DNA of 64,000 bases, from assembly GCF_964340395.1 (NCBI RefSeq), contig NC_135561.1, positions 10,184,732 to 10,248,731 of the forward strand, read 5' to 3'. Made by a program: the position numbers and the translations under genes. The notes beneath the pieces were generated by a model that was not told where the DNA came from, ran no database searches, and saw nothing but the letters and a program-made list of their open reading frames with translations. Shown here in pieces: positions 1 through 11,950 of this stretch (its first letter is position 1; the number at the start of each line of letters is the position of its first letter). Source of the stretch: Glandiceps talaboti (lineage: Eukaryota > Hemichordata > Enteropneusta > Spengelidae).

Positions 1-91
1 CATTTCAGATATGTCATTGAAAATAACCACATGTAGATATTAAAATTGAAATCAAAACATTTGATAAAAATTCGGCTCTTAAACTTTACAG

Positions 92-3000
92 GAATTGTAT
101 GAACTGGCACAGAGGAAGTTCTTGAGACAAGTATCGGTTTTCGCTGATAACATGGACACACAGGCATATCCTAGGCTGTTTCTACTTGATTACTATAAAA
201 GAGGTAATGATAATGGTGATGAAGAATCGGGTAACCAAGGTGACAAAGCCATGGAAACTGACCAGGATGATGCAAAAGGTGATGGAGAGCATGTCAAGTC
301 ACAAGAAGATGATGGTGATGGAGAATGTAACCAGGGTAACCAAGGTGATAACTCTGATAACAAGGAAGGAAAAGAGGAAGACATGGAGATTGAGAGAGGG
401 GATGATCCAACATCTGAACAAGGAGATGGAAACATGGCAAAGAAGGTAGAACCAAACACTAGCTGTACATTTGACTTTAGGTTCTTCAGATCTGTTTCTG
501 TTAGCTATCATAGTTACATGTACATTTTGTATTTAACGTGCATCATAATGGAGATGTAAAGACGCAAATCTTGCCAAAACATCTGCACATACATAAAACT
601 TGTTAAGACACAAGTAAACATGAATGTAATCTAAACCTAATGCCACTACTGGTAATGTTACAACTCATAACATCAAAGTAAAGCGTTTTCTGTATGTACC
701 ACAATCGTTTATAACATCCATATCATGTGTAAAAGTATACTGTTTCATTTGTTATTTGACCACATTAGAAAGGCCAAATGCTAGGTTTGTAAATAAACTA
801 GTTGAAACAGTATACTTTTACACTCGATATGAATGTAATAAACAAGTGTAGCACATAGAAAGAGTGCTTTACTTCAGTTTTACCCATTGTAATTTTAAAC
901 AAAATTGGCATATTCCATGCAATTCAGTGAATTGTGATATTATGTACTCATTGTTGGGCAAGGCCTATGTTATCGGTCCAGATATAACTTTTCTCCATGA
1001 ACTTATATTTTGTAGGGTGATGATGACAAGCCAACAGCAACAGTCAATATGGAGCCTAAACTAATTACTTACTTACTATGTGAACATGATGAGGTAAGAT
1101 TAAGACATTGACTTCAAATCAGTTAACATATATCAGATGTTTTGATATTTAGATGGTTTTTTTTGTTTGGGGAAGAAGTTTCAGAAATTTACCAATACAT
1201 ATATCAAGTGAGTGTTGAAAGTATTTCATCTAGTGGTTATAATGTTATAGAAATCTAAAAATACACCTTTTAACATTATGTCATCATAAGAACAGTGCAA
1301 CAAATGATAGAACATCTGTACTTTTACCTCATGAAGTTCTCTATTTGCTTATTTTGCACATTAAATAATGTCGAACATAAAAGCCATAGTTTTTTTTTGC
1401 CCTTGGATAATACATGTATAAATCTTTGCAAAAAAAAAAGAAAAATGCTGAGAAAACTATAAAAACTCTGAATTGCATATTTGTATAATTATGTTTGAAA
1501 TACTTGGTTATGAATTTCTTAATAAGTGGTGAAATGTTTCATCTTTAGGATTATAGTAAAGCTTTTCGGTAATTTCTTGCAAAATATTATCAAATTATTA
1601 AAGCGACCAGTTGTAAAGCCATAGTATTACCATCAAAATGTAACATAAAACTTCTCTTTTAAATAGTTTCAGTATCTATTTCGAATTCATAAAACTGATA
1701 ACTATCAATATTCTTTTTCAAAGGGATGGCACTACTTGGAAGAAGGAGTCCCACTTTGTTCTGAAGATCCTGAGGGTTTCCTGGCAACCGTGGCACCCTA
1801 TTTAGCCAGGATTCTAGCTATTGTCAAGCATGGACCAATCAGCTTAGATCTTACCAACGATAAAGCGTTAATAAACATATTAATGGAGGTATTTATGACC
1901 ATTATGTAAACATAACATTAACATACCGGTAGACTAGAGCATCTATGCACCTCAGAAATAAAATTCTTATAGGCGGAGCTGGTAACCAGTGTGGTTGTCA
2001 TTAGCACCTAAAAACATCCTAATCTTCAATAATTAAGAGTAATGAATAGTAACGAACAAGCCCTAGTCTGATCCTGTTTTCTCCAAAATTGTATATACCA
2101 TGTATAAATATCAACTTTCTACAACAATACACACATTTTTACCATGGGTTTTCATATAGAGGAATTTCTGCATTGTTCATTTTAAGCATTCAAGTTTGAC
2201 AATGACCCCACAAAGTTAAGGGTCCTTTTCTTATCCCTGTCTCACCTTTAAAATCTTGCCATAACATTGTTCAAAAAAAACAAGAGAAAAAAATCAGGTC
2301 ACATGCAAATTTCAAAAATAGAGGCTAACATTACATTATTACAGTTTTATATATTATGATACATTTTTGTTTCTTATATACAATTGTATATTTAAGCAAT
2401 TTAAAAACTATTTTAAACTTATTTACAATTTATATTTAAGCTATTTAAAAACTCATTTAAACTTATTTACGATGTATATTTAAAAAATCGATTTTACATT
2501 TTACAATGTATATTTAAGCTATTTAAAAACAATTTTAAACTTATTTATAAAATGTATATTTAAGTTTTTTATCTATTTACTTTCACTTATTTATTTCAGA
2601 AAGCAGCAGGCTCGGTAGACTTCTCTAACGAGTATCATAAACTAAGAAGAGATGTTATGGATGCAGATAAGAATTCCTCCATGGGAGGTTTACAGAGGTA
2701 AGACCTCTCTATTACGCCAAACAATACATTCTTTTGATTAAGTGGCACAAGCTGAGTGTATAAACTTTATTTTCCAGTGGGTGCAAATACTAAGAACCAT
2801 AAAACCTCAATTAAATCCTTCTTAGGCTAGTATAATGTTAATGTGGAGGAGTGGCTTTAGTGTCATTCAGTTGTCTGCTACTGTTGTTAGCACAATTGAT
2901 GGTGTAATTTTTTTGTTACTCTTTTAGTGTACATGTACATAATAATGTAATACCACTAAATCCTGTGAATTATGTATTATGTCTTTAAAATTTAAGCTTG

Positions 3001-4293
3001 TACTGCCATACTGTCAGTTAACTGTGTTTTCAAATGTGCTTGAGGTGCATTTTAACATGCAGCAAGAGTACCCCCCCCCCCCAATATATATAAGGTGTAT
3101 TGTATTGAACAAGTAAGCTTATGTCCCTTTCAATTTGATATTAATTAAGATGGAAGATTGCCAGTCAACTTTGGTTGATTTGACAGAATTACATCATAAA
3201 AAATAATAATTCAAGGTATTTAAAATAATAAATTATTTCTCATATGCTTGTAGATGTCAACTTGCTAGTGGTAAAATCTCCTGGCTCTGTAAAGCACATC
3301 AGCAGCAGCAAGGACGCATCACTGTCCTTAGCAACCTACTAGGTGGTGGCGGTGGAGGTGGTGGTACTGTTGAACAGGAGGATGACTTAGGACTTGCAGA
3401 ACATGTCCAGGAATTGCTGCAGGAGAAAGGTATTCTCCAGAAAGGAATACAGGATAGAACACCAACACCAAATAGTCAAGCACCACAGTATACACCCAGT
3501 AGGAATGAAACTCCTACAGTGGGCAGGACTGATTCTGTCATGAAGGAAGAACAGAAGTTACAACCTCAAGTCATAGCAGGGACATCAGCACCCAAGCCAG
3601 ATGAGAGTAAGCCTGAAGGTGAGTACATACAAAGCACAAATAGCCTTTTGAATTGCACTGATGCACGTCGTTGAATGTGTGAAAAACTGTTCGGAAGACT
3701 GTATCAAAGTTGACAAACATTAGTGTTGGCAACTTTTAATACTAGAAATTTATTGTTACTTTTTTAATTATAAACGTTTTTTTTTTGTCTGTAATTTAGT
3801 GAACTCCAGAGTACATTTGTAGATAAACAGTTTTTCAGTACTTCTAATGTCAGGAGTACATTTAGGTGTGAAGAACATTTTTTTTTTTTTTTTGAAACTA
3901 ATTTGTCTTTATTTCTGAATAATAGGAAAATATACAATATACAGAAAAAGGAGAAGAACAACGAAATATTATCAAACTGATGTCCTTATAAAAATTTTAT
4001 CTTGAACAAAGGATTATGATCCCAGCTTAAGTTTAGGTCTGTGTGATCACCAGGACATTTAGATTGAACCTTGTAAAGTTAAGTTATGAATTTATATAAG
4101 GTGTCTCCTGACAGCGTAGGGGCATAATAACATGGATACATAATTTAAGGTCATCATTGCTTCTGTTTCTTTACATTCAGATAAAAAGAAACCTGCAAGT
4201 TTCAAGACTGCTGGTATAGCAGTGGGTACAGTAGCAATGGCAGAGAAGAGAAAATCCGATGGCTCAAAGAGTAAAGCATGTGTGATCATATAG
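92..4293 (+). CDS. 3' exons of a large unidentified gene ending in a CaaX box
   Basis: Six exons can be read with continuous phase: 92-445, 1016-1093, 1724-1888, 2600-2697, 3254-3618 and 4181-4293 (1173 nt, 390 residues plus stop). All have AG acceptors and GT donors; the first begins at an acceptor, so the 5' part lies outside the window. Visible parts are a segment containing AYPRLFLLDYY, a long acidic Asp/Glu/Gly/Asn stretch (about residues 37-115), a conserved-looking block with LLCEHDEGWHYLEEG and APYLARILAIVKHG, a CQLASGKISWLCKAHQQ segment, an eight-glycine run, a Pro/Ser/Thr-rich linker and a basic tail KRKSDGSKSKACVII. The last four residues form a CaaX-type prenylation box preceded by lysines. 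The PRLFLL and LLCE...WHYLEEG blocks remind me of the C-terminal part of large invertebrate LRR/GTPase (Roco-like) or STAND proteins, but this is weak recall. The exon structure is well supported; the family is not. Confidence 0.7.
720..830. repeat. short palindromic element (MITE-like hairpin)
   Basis: Arms of about 28 nt at 720-747 and 803-830 are inverted copies of each other with two mismatches (core GTGTAAAAGTATACTGTTTCA), separated by about 55 nt. It lies in the intron between exons 445 and 1016. It could be a small non-autonomous DNA transposon or simply a hairpin; no clear target-site duplication was found. Confidence 0.6.
2375..2568. repeat. AT-rich tandem repeat, about four degenerate copies
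   Basis: A unit of roughly 45-60 nt built on TATATTTAAGCTATTTAAAA followed by TTTAAACTTATTTAC recurs about four times inside the intron before exon 2600. Confidence 0.6.
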
Positions 4294-4453
4294 AGTAAAT
4301 GGAAACCTATCCACTCAGTAGATGCCAGGTTTATTGAGTATGTGTTATAGATATAAAGTTTTAACTTTTGATGGATTACTGTCCAGTAAAATAACAAATC
4401 ATGTTTAGTTGCAATCCTTAAGGAAAATGAGGAGAGTTACTGTGCAAATATTG

Positions 4454-4459
4454 AATAAA
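4454..4459 (+). terminator. AATAAA polyadenylation signal, CaaX form
   Basis: Canonical AATAAA about 160 nt after the CaaX stop codon. It would end the short transcript form. A second AATAAA at 6454-6459 would serve the form using the 6180 exon. Confidence 0.4.
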
Positions 4460-4664
4460 GGTGAAAAAAATCCAAAATTATATCAGTAGTATACATTCAA
4501 AATGACCACCAAACACTGTGTAATGTTTACAGAGATTTTTTCAAATACAATATAAATATACTGGTAGATTATGTTTCATTTGAGAACTTTTACATAGCTG
4601 TTTCTATTAGTTGAGCCTTCAGTTTTCTAAGATAGGCTTAAACTAAAACTATTGTTGCAATTAC

Positions 4665-4850
4665 ACAACATGTTGATACAACTGTTATAAGCTACTGAAT
4701 GGATGTTGGTTTAATTATAGTCTCAGTAGAAAGGCGTCTCTGAAGACAAGTCCCACTTGTCTAATCTACCACTTTGAAGATCAATAAATTTAGTTTGCAT
4801 CTATCTTAGTAAACCAAAAGCCGGATTACCACTGTCATATTTTCCCATTG
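4665..4850. repeat. dispersed repeat, also found in both propeller units
   Basis: Blocks such as CAACATGTTGATACAAC, GGATGTTGGTTTAATTATAG, TCTACCACTTTGAAGA and AATTTAGTTTGC recur in the same order at about 8236-8500 and 14735-14995. This is a mobile or duplicated non-coding repeat. It lies in the 3' region of the CaaX gene. Confidence 0.55.
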
Positions 4851-5435
4851 CAGTGGCATCAAATACCTATTGGACTATCACAATGTTGAAAAATAATGTT
4901 ATTATATAAATATGTGACATAAAACTTCAAAGATGTAAATATTACTAAAATTTGTAGCTTTAATGAAGTGGTTTCGTTTGTATACATTGAATGGTATAGA
5001 TATTTACATATTACCAGCAATTATGATGAAATGGTTTAAATACATTTACATGTCAACTGTTAATCTAGTAAGAAATAGTGTTCATTACATGTATGTCATT
5101 TGTAGATATGTGTATAGCATCATATAAACTCACACTATGTTTATCTATGTCTATTGATAATGAATCTGGTATGAATTACTAGTATGTATATTGATTACAA
5201 GTATATCATGAATTAGAGATAATATGACTTGATGTGTACATGTACATTGGCGATATATCAATGTAGTATGGATTTATGTTTAATAGTCAAGTTTATTGAC
5301 AATGTGTATAGCATTAGTAAAAACTTCTATTATTATACATACATATATATGTATTATATATGTACACTTACACAACTTTACTTCATGTATATTAACAAGG
5401 CTATAGCACGAACACACATAATATACAAATGTACA

Positions 5436-5652
5436 TAATGTATGTATGTATGTATGCATGTATGTATGTATGTATGTATGCATGCGTGTATGTATGTACA
5501 TGTATGTATGCATGTATATATGTATGTATGTATATATGTGTATGTATGTATGTATGTATGTATGCATGTATATATGTATGTATGTATATATGTATATGTA
5601 TGTATGTATATATGTATATGTATGTATGTATGCATGAATGTATGCATGATAT
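5436..5652. repeat. TATG/TATA microsatellite
   Basis: About 215 nt of (TATG)n with interspersed CATG, CGTG and TATA units, in the 3' region or last intron of the CaaX gene. Open frames through it on both strands (Tyr/Val/Cys/Met or His/Thr/Tyr/Ile runs) are artefacts of the repeat. Confidence 0.9.
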
Positions 5653-6179
5653 ATGACTACTGTAAGTATGGTTATGACTTTCACATAACTCAGTTATTTT
5701 ACCTTGAGGATTTGAAGGATCATGAAGTGGCAACATTGTGGATATATTTCTTTAAAGTTTCCCAATGTAAAATGAACACATTATTGACATAGATCAAAGA
5801 ACATATACATACATAATCACGAGTATTTCATCTATGTAAAGATAAGGCATATAATCAGGAAAATTTATATAATTGCTTATCCTGTTTTAACACAGGTTTG
5901 TCACCTAAAGTGCCAGAACAACTCTGTTGATAATTCACACTTTAATCAATAGATAGAAGTAACTGTCACAATTGTTATAAATGTTACAATTGTGTCACAG
6001 ACTGACTGAGTATATATTTTCTTAAGCTGAAGCTGAACCATTACACTCAGAGTTATCAAGGTGTATATGCTTCGATGATTCAATAGCAGTGTACCTCCAA
6101 ATGACACATTTACTCAGGTGAACCATACTATAAGCAAAATAATGTCAACTAAAAACTGTCAATAAGTTTTTTATTTCAG

Positions 6180-6232
6180 AAGCAAAACAAAGAAGAAAAA
6201 CGAACATGACAGGAGACTTAGTTTTACTGTAA
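6180..6232 (+). CDS. possible alternative last coding exon of the same gene
   Basis: A good acceptor (TTTTTTATTTCAG) ends at 6179. If it is joined to an internal donor at 4271 (AAAGA|GTAAAG) inside the CaaX exon, the reading frame continues as KKAKQRRKTNMTGDLVLL and stops at 6230-6232. The same exon is also in frame from the donor at 3619. The product would lack the CaaX box and gain a basic cluster. An AATAAA follows at 6454-6459. This is inferred from splice signals and phase only; no transcript is visible. Confidence 0.35.
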
Positions 6233-6453
6233 TTGCTGGAATAAAAAAATCATGACTAACTCCGTCCTCGTCTGATAGACTTAAGAGTACATCTAAATGG
6301 TTATTCATTATATTTTGCAACATTTATAATAGCTAAATGCAATTTGTTTTGTCATCAACTAAAATTGTAATGTATTTTAGTAGAGAAATTTCGATATAAA
6401 GTGTACCGAATGATATATGTATATTTTAGCTTTGTCTTTAAAATGCTTTCGGA

Positions 6454-6459
6454 AATAAA
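6454..6459 (+). terminator. AATAAA polyadenylation signal, distal form
   Basis: Canonical AATAAA about 220 nt after the stop codon of the alternative last exon. Confidence 0.35.
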
Positions 6460-7467
6460 TTCTCAATACATACTCTTGAATATAGCAGTCGACCCTATGT
6501 TTGATATAGCTAATGTATACGTCAGTCAAAGACAGAATCATGTTAAGTCTATCATGGAAGTATAGCTATACTTGCATGCTTTTATGTTCTTCCCAAGATG
6601 TGCTATTGGGAGAACTTCCTTGAAGTAAGAATATCCCTTTATACAGCTCTATATTTTATCGTTATGTATTTTGCTATTTACAGACCTGAAAATTCAAAAT
6701 ATATGCAACTGGTAGATGCGCCCTTTATGACATGATAAAATAACCCATGCTGCTTGCATGCATTCAAAAATTCTGTATAAGCATGAGTGCAATACATAGA
6801 TATGATATAACATAATTCTGTCTTTATTATAGCGACAAGTTTTTTCACCTAGGTGTATAGATAGTTTCGGAAATAATCTGTCCTTAGTTTTATTCTGGCG
6901 TTCAATATTTGTTCAATTTAATGTATCAATCACATAATTTCATTACAGTATATATTTGCTATTCGGCTTCTAATTTCTGAATATACAATGACAAAAGTAT
7001 AACTATTACAGTTTGTAGCGTTTTGTCGTTCAGAATAGTAAGTTGTTACATTATTGTCCCTTGTACAATTATCAGTTTGTCCTGGTAACAACAATATTTA
7101 TAAATCGGAAATAAAAAAGATGATTGAATGCGGTATAATTGCGATGTTGGTAAATTGTGTTTAACATGGTAGCTAAATACATTGTACATTGTGCACACAT
7201 GAGTTACTAATACAAAATCTGTTCTTTAGACATAAGTATGAAAATTCGCGGATGAATACAACTTTGTTTCTGCACCATTCCGATCTACAGCTGACAATCA
7301 ATATAATATAATATAATATGCAAATGGTGTGTATATCACATCTTAGAGTAATTGGCTAAATAAATAATCCAGCCGAGGTGCAATAGATATTCGCTATTTC
7401 CCAAACCATTTCTTGTGTCTCCTTCCTTTGTATTGTTAATTACAGATCTCCCTATTTTGCGGATATT
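6460..7467. other. intergenic, no gene seen; left edge of duplication unit 1
   Basis: No coding exon is recognised. From about 6900 onward the sequence matches about 13350 onward, so this stretch holds the start of the duplicated unit and the presumed 3' flank of the first propeller gene. Confidence 0.5.
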
Positions 7468-10400
7468 CTACCCTTCTTGGTTTCGTCGACGTTGTTCTTC
7501 GGCAGCATTTTCAGCTAGTTTATTTAATATGTACCTCCGGATAAACACACCAATTATAAATGGTACAACCAACACAACAAGAATGGGTCGAAACTTCGTA
7601 TACTCAGCTGGAAAGTGAAATGTGCACATGCTAAACTATTGAAGAATAATACAAAATTCGAACCTCAAAATAATTCTACGTACTGATAAATTCCTTGTAT
7701 ATCAGGGGAGATGTTAACAAAAAAGTACGATCTTTTCAATCTGTGAACCTCCACATTCAACCAAGTTTCCTTATTGCTGTCCTTACATTTCATTTACAGA
7801 AGGGGAGATTAAAAGCCCGCTTATGTAATGACTTTTATAGTCTTATCATAAATAACGGTAGCCTGATTAACGGACAGAGTACAGCAAGTGTTAATGATAA
7901 AGTCGCATGTGTTTGTTTGTATTATTGATAGATATTATTAACGAACCTTTCTCATTTATATTTTCATTACCAAATATATGTTCTCTGGTAGAGTTCTCAG
8001 TGGTAAAGGTTAGAAGCTTGTCAGTCAATGCCTCTGTACTTTCTAAAGGAAGGAAACAAACATAAGTCATAAATTGTGATATCTTGTTTTGATGACTCTT
8101 AATCCAAAGGGCGTACATATATCCCTCACCTTAACGTCACAAGTGATGCTTTGTGTGTCACGTAATTGTCTAAATATTACCCTGGTAATTGAGACTTCTT
8201 TTTTTTTAGATAGACACAAACTATAACTAGTGTCGCAACATGTTGCCACAACAGTGAAACACTATTCAGTGGATGTTGTTTAATCAAGTGTCTCTGACAG
8301 CAAGTTTACTTGAGTTCCATAATGTGGCAGTGTTGTTTTGGGACTATCTTCATCAGAGGGTAATTAGAATGCACAATACAGGAACCACTATCACCTACTT
8401 GTGTGTAAATCTACCACATTGAAGACCAATAAGATTTAGTTTGCCTCTACCTTAGAAAACTGAAGGCTGGATTACCAGTGTTGTAATGCACGTATATGGT
8501 TAGGCCATAGACCCTCCACCAAGGGTGGTGGGTCTATGGTTGGACACATGTTTCGACGATGAGGTCTTTCTTGTCTACACATTTTGTTTAATAGATAATA
8601 GCTTGTAAACGCTGCTAATAAATTTAGTGTCAAGTGTCTTTGATTGTGTGTTTAGCAGTTGATAATGTTAACGTACACAAGTTTGTTGTTGTCATCGTCA
8701 TTGGGGTCCCATAGAGTAGCAAAATACTCAAATGTAGAAAACTATTCTGAAGGATACAAAACAAACAATTGTATGATATCTATCTTTCTGTACATCTAAT
8801 GGTTCTGCAAGACACATTAAGATGAATTAATAGATAACATGATACTATATAGAACGATCATCTAATGACAAAACTATCGATTCAATCCAACTTCTCTTGA
8901 TATATAATTGTTCACGTACAGTCATGCATATGTGAGTAATTAGACTATCTGCTATGCATGATGGTATAGTTTCACCAGCGCATTTTACATTGTGCATTAA
9001 TTTTGGGGTTTATGTGTACGAATGTAGAAGTCTTGTTCAAAACTGTCTTCAATCATTGAAATCTAAAATACCTTGTATTTCTCCTTCACTGCGTGTGGTG
9101 TTATACGCATCTGTAGTTGCCACTCCACTTAAGATATTTGCATTTCGTGTAGATCTAGGATAGAACAAAAATAGATTAGATTTTTATATAACATCACTAT
9201 CTTAGAGATGACATGCAAATAGCCAAATGTAATTCCATATTTTTCCATCACTTACGGATTCCTCATTCACAAAATTCATCAGAATCACACCAATATCTAA
9301 ATAGACAGAAGGTAGTGTTCATATAGGAACCAATGGGCTCATAGAAACGTAATATCCTTGTTGTCGGTCCTGACATTGTTGGTGACTATTGATATCTTGG
9401 AGCACAATACAACTGTATCTGTACTTCAACTTTTATGCCACTGCACTTACACACTGTTATGGCATGCATCCTTCTTATCCTTCCAAAGACTTGTCTGATT
9501 ACGTGTATGAATATTTTAGTATTTTGGTAATGTAAGGACAAAATTAATATTTAAAACAAAATTAAATGTGTTTCCGATAACCTATATTTTAAGCCTCCGA
9601 CTCGAAAAAAATTAAACATCTGAAACAAAAAGGAAAGAAATATGCTTTACCTTCTTGACCTTATTAAGCTTCATGCATGTCTGTTTTATTTCCCAGCAAT
9701 GTATGTGCATATTTCATCAAAACGTCACAGGAGGGGTATCCTGACGGACATTTGTTTGTTTTTGAAAATGGAAAAACAAGACCTACCTACCCTATGTTCT
9801 GAGGCCATGTTATCAGATTTACTTTACTCAATTACTTTGTTCCACCTAATTGACAATTTTATTAAAAGCAATGCATTTTTGTTCAGTTTTACTCGTATTT
9901 TGATTAAATATTTGCTTGCAAAATATTTATGTAATCATACTTATCTCTAACATCAACACTAGGTAAATTTCCTTCACATATTGATACGTATCCGTCGATT
10001 GGGCTAACATATATTGGTGCAACATGCTCTCCACCCATATAAAAGTCTGTTACTGGTCCAATTATTTCATCACAGTATCCCCACGAATAATCACTGACCC
10101 AATTAACACCGGTTCTTGCAATAGGTTGAGAGCAAATGGTGCCGTCGTACGATGATAAAGCAAACAAACTACCATAAGAATAATCAAGCCGCCGCCATTT
10201 TCTGTATCTAGTAGTGGGAAATATCCACGCCCCATCAATCGTTTCACGATACATAGCCATCTGCTCTTGATCTAATCCAAAAATCACACCATTCCCTTCA
10301 GTAGCTGATGTGACACAACAACTTGGTGATATTACCGACCATTCTCGTGTCATAGCAGAATACATGACCTGCAACTGATAATCTGTTGATATGCCAAGTA

Positions 10401-11123
10401 AGGAACCATCGTCCATAATTTCTATATCTAATGTCTCAAATCTACCCTCCACAGGGTCACAATATGAAAACATTTGGATATTGCCAACACAAATTGTGAA
10501 ATCACTGTTCAACACCAGAAAGCTGTCAGTTTGTCTTGGTATCCTATGTCTTAGCACAACTTCCCCAGGTTGTTTTTCTGGAGAATTAGCATACAGGAAT
10601 TCATCGGTCCCTGTTGAAATGTTGAAATGGTATTTAAATATACAATATACATACTCATAAATACACATCCTGTTTCAGCCCAACTAGTGTACAAGTATAC
10701 CCCGGTAAAAGAATCTATCTAACAAGTTCGAGAACTCAATAATATCACTATAAGGCCATGAAAGGTTTAGTAAAAAAGACTGTTGATGTAGAATGGTAAC
10801 TAACTTTAATATTATGAAACGAATCAAAACCATCCACAGGGGTTGACCTGTTAAACACATACAAGCATGAACGTTGGCGAGATCTCAAGTATAAAAATGT
10901 GAAGTTTGTAAACGTATGCTGTATTGGGCCATTAAAACTTATCTATTGTAATTTGTTCTGACTGTTTTTAAGTTTCCTTACAAAACAATTAAGAATAATT
11001 AATTATACCATTAAACACCATTCCTTCGCCGTCATGGTTAATAACGTCTAAAGGTTTGGTCGACACCAGACCAAGGTAACTCATCAGGATCACAGCAAAT
11101 ATTCCAGCGAACATAGTACCCAT
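7468..11123 (-). CDS. secreted-type, single-TM propeller-like protein, copy 1
   Basis: Exons in transcript order: 11123-11009, 10610-9941, 9154-9072, 8042-7947 and 7607-7468 (1104 nt, 367 aa). The start MGTMFAGIFAVILMSYLGL is a typical signal peptide. The 670-nt exon encodes about four ~40-residue repeats of the type GxLFGLxx...W, e.g. GSLLGISTDYQLQVM, GVIFGLDQEQMAMY and GSLFALSSYDGTI, which suggests a tectonin/tachylectin-2-like beta-propeller. Two short exons form a Ser/Thr/Glu-rich stalk with NTT and NST glycosylation sequons. The last exon gives a membrane helix (ILVVLVVPFIIGVFI) and a short basic tail RRRNQEG. An exon present in copy 2 is decayed here (8680-8746), and skipping it keeps phase. 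This predicts a type I surface protein. The propeller fold is inferred from repeat spacing. Function is unknown; lectin-like binding is a guess. Confidence 0.7.
8680..8746 (-). pseudogene. decayed stalk exon of propeller copy 1
   Basis: It aligns to the working exon 15137-15223 of copy 2. The acceptor AG is kept, but about 20 nt are missing, a TAG follows immediately in the expected phase, and the GT donor is lost. The neighbouring exons both have phase 1 junctions, so skipping this relic leaves the frame intact. Confidence 0.6.
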
Positions 11124-11933
11124 TATTGTCTTCTCTACAACTGTAGAAATAGACTCACTAGTCTCTAATCTGAAAATAACGATCATATGTTACAAGACAA
11201 AACAAGATGTTATTATCATTATACGGGCATACAGTATAGTAAAAATGTCCCTTAGTGTATGAACAAGGTGTTGTATTAGAAAGCAGAAAGATTCAGTTAC
11301 TATAATCGTTACAGAAAAAGCGTAGTCTCAATGATGTCGAAACCACTTAAATACAATATATAATGACGTTATACCAGATGTTACATTTGCCAACTCTATC
11401 TACTTTTATTTGGGTGTGCCGCCGTGGTGTTAAATCTCGACACCTATTGAATGTAATACAAGTCCTTTCTCATTTCAATTCTGAGTCTAGTCAATGTGTA
11501 AATTAATGCATTTTTCTGTACCATTATTGCCAAGGCGTTTTGAATATCCCTACGAGGACTACATTGGAATTAAGTGTTTGTTAAAATATCTATATACATT
11601 ATCCTCGGTGATTTTGTATACCTTGTATATTAATATGTACTTGTATCAATATTTGTCTAATAATGTCAAATTCAAATTCAAAATCCCTGTTCTTGTCTAT
11701 TTTGTAATTTTGCGAGAAGTGTTTGCATCATGGGGATCTTTGACTGTATCATGACAGTAAAAGGGTGTAGATTGGGGTTGTGATGTCTCAAAAACCGGGC
11801 TTGCGTTCGAAAGGCGATATGTTGTTGAATTTTATATCATGAAATAGAAATTAAATGACTTGGTAAAAATTAGTGTGTGATGTCACTGGATGATGAAGGA
11901 GATATTAGATGATGAAATGCGATAAGTTCTTAC

Positions 11934-11950
11934 CTTTCCTTACTGACATA
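11934..11950 (-). other. putative 5' UTR exon of propeller copy 1
   Basis: A strong donor (AGGAAAG|GTAAGAAC on the minus strand) is conserved at the matching place in copy 2 (18842). An acceptor-like TTTTTTGCAG lies 17 nt upstream, so this may be a tiny internal exon or the end of a longer first exon. The coding exon begins with an acceptor at 11170, so a 5' leader exon is expected. Confidence 0.35.

Noticed and set aside
5280-5792. Long open frames on both strands full of Tyr/Met/Val/Cys or His/Thr/Ile
   Set aside because: They are translations of the TATG microsatellite and have no start, family or splice support.
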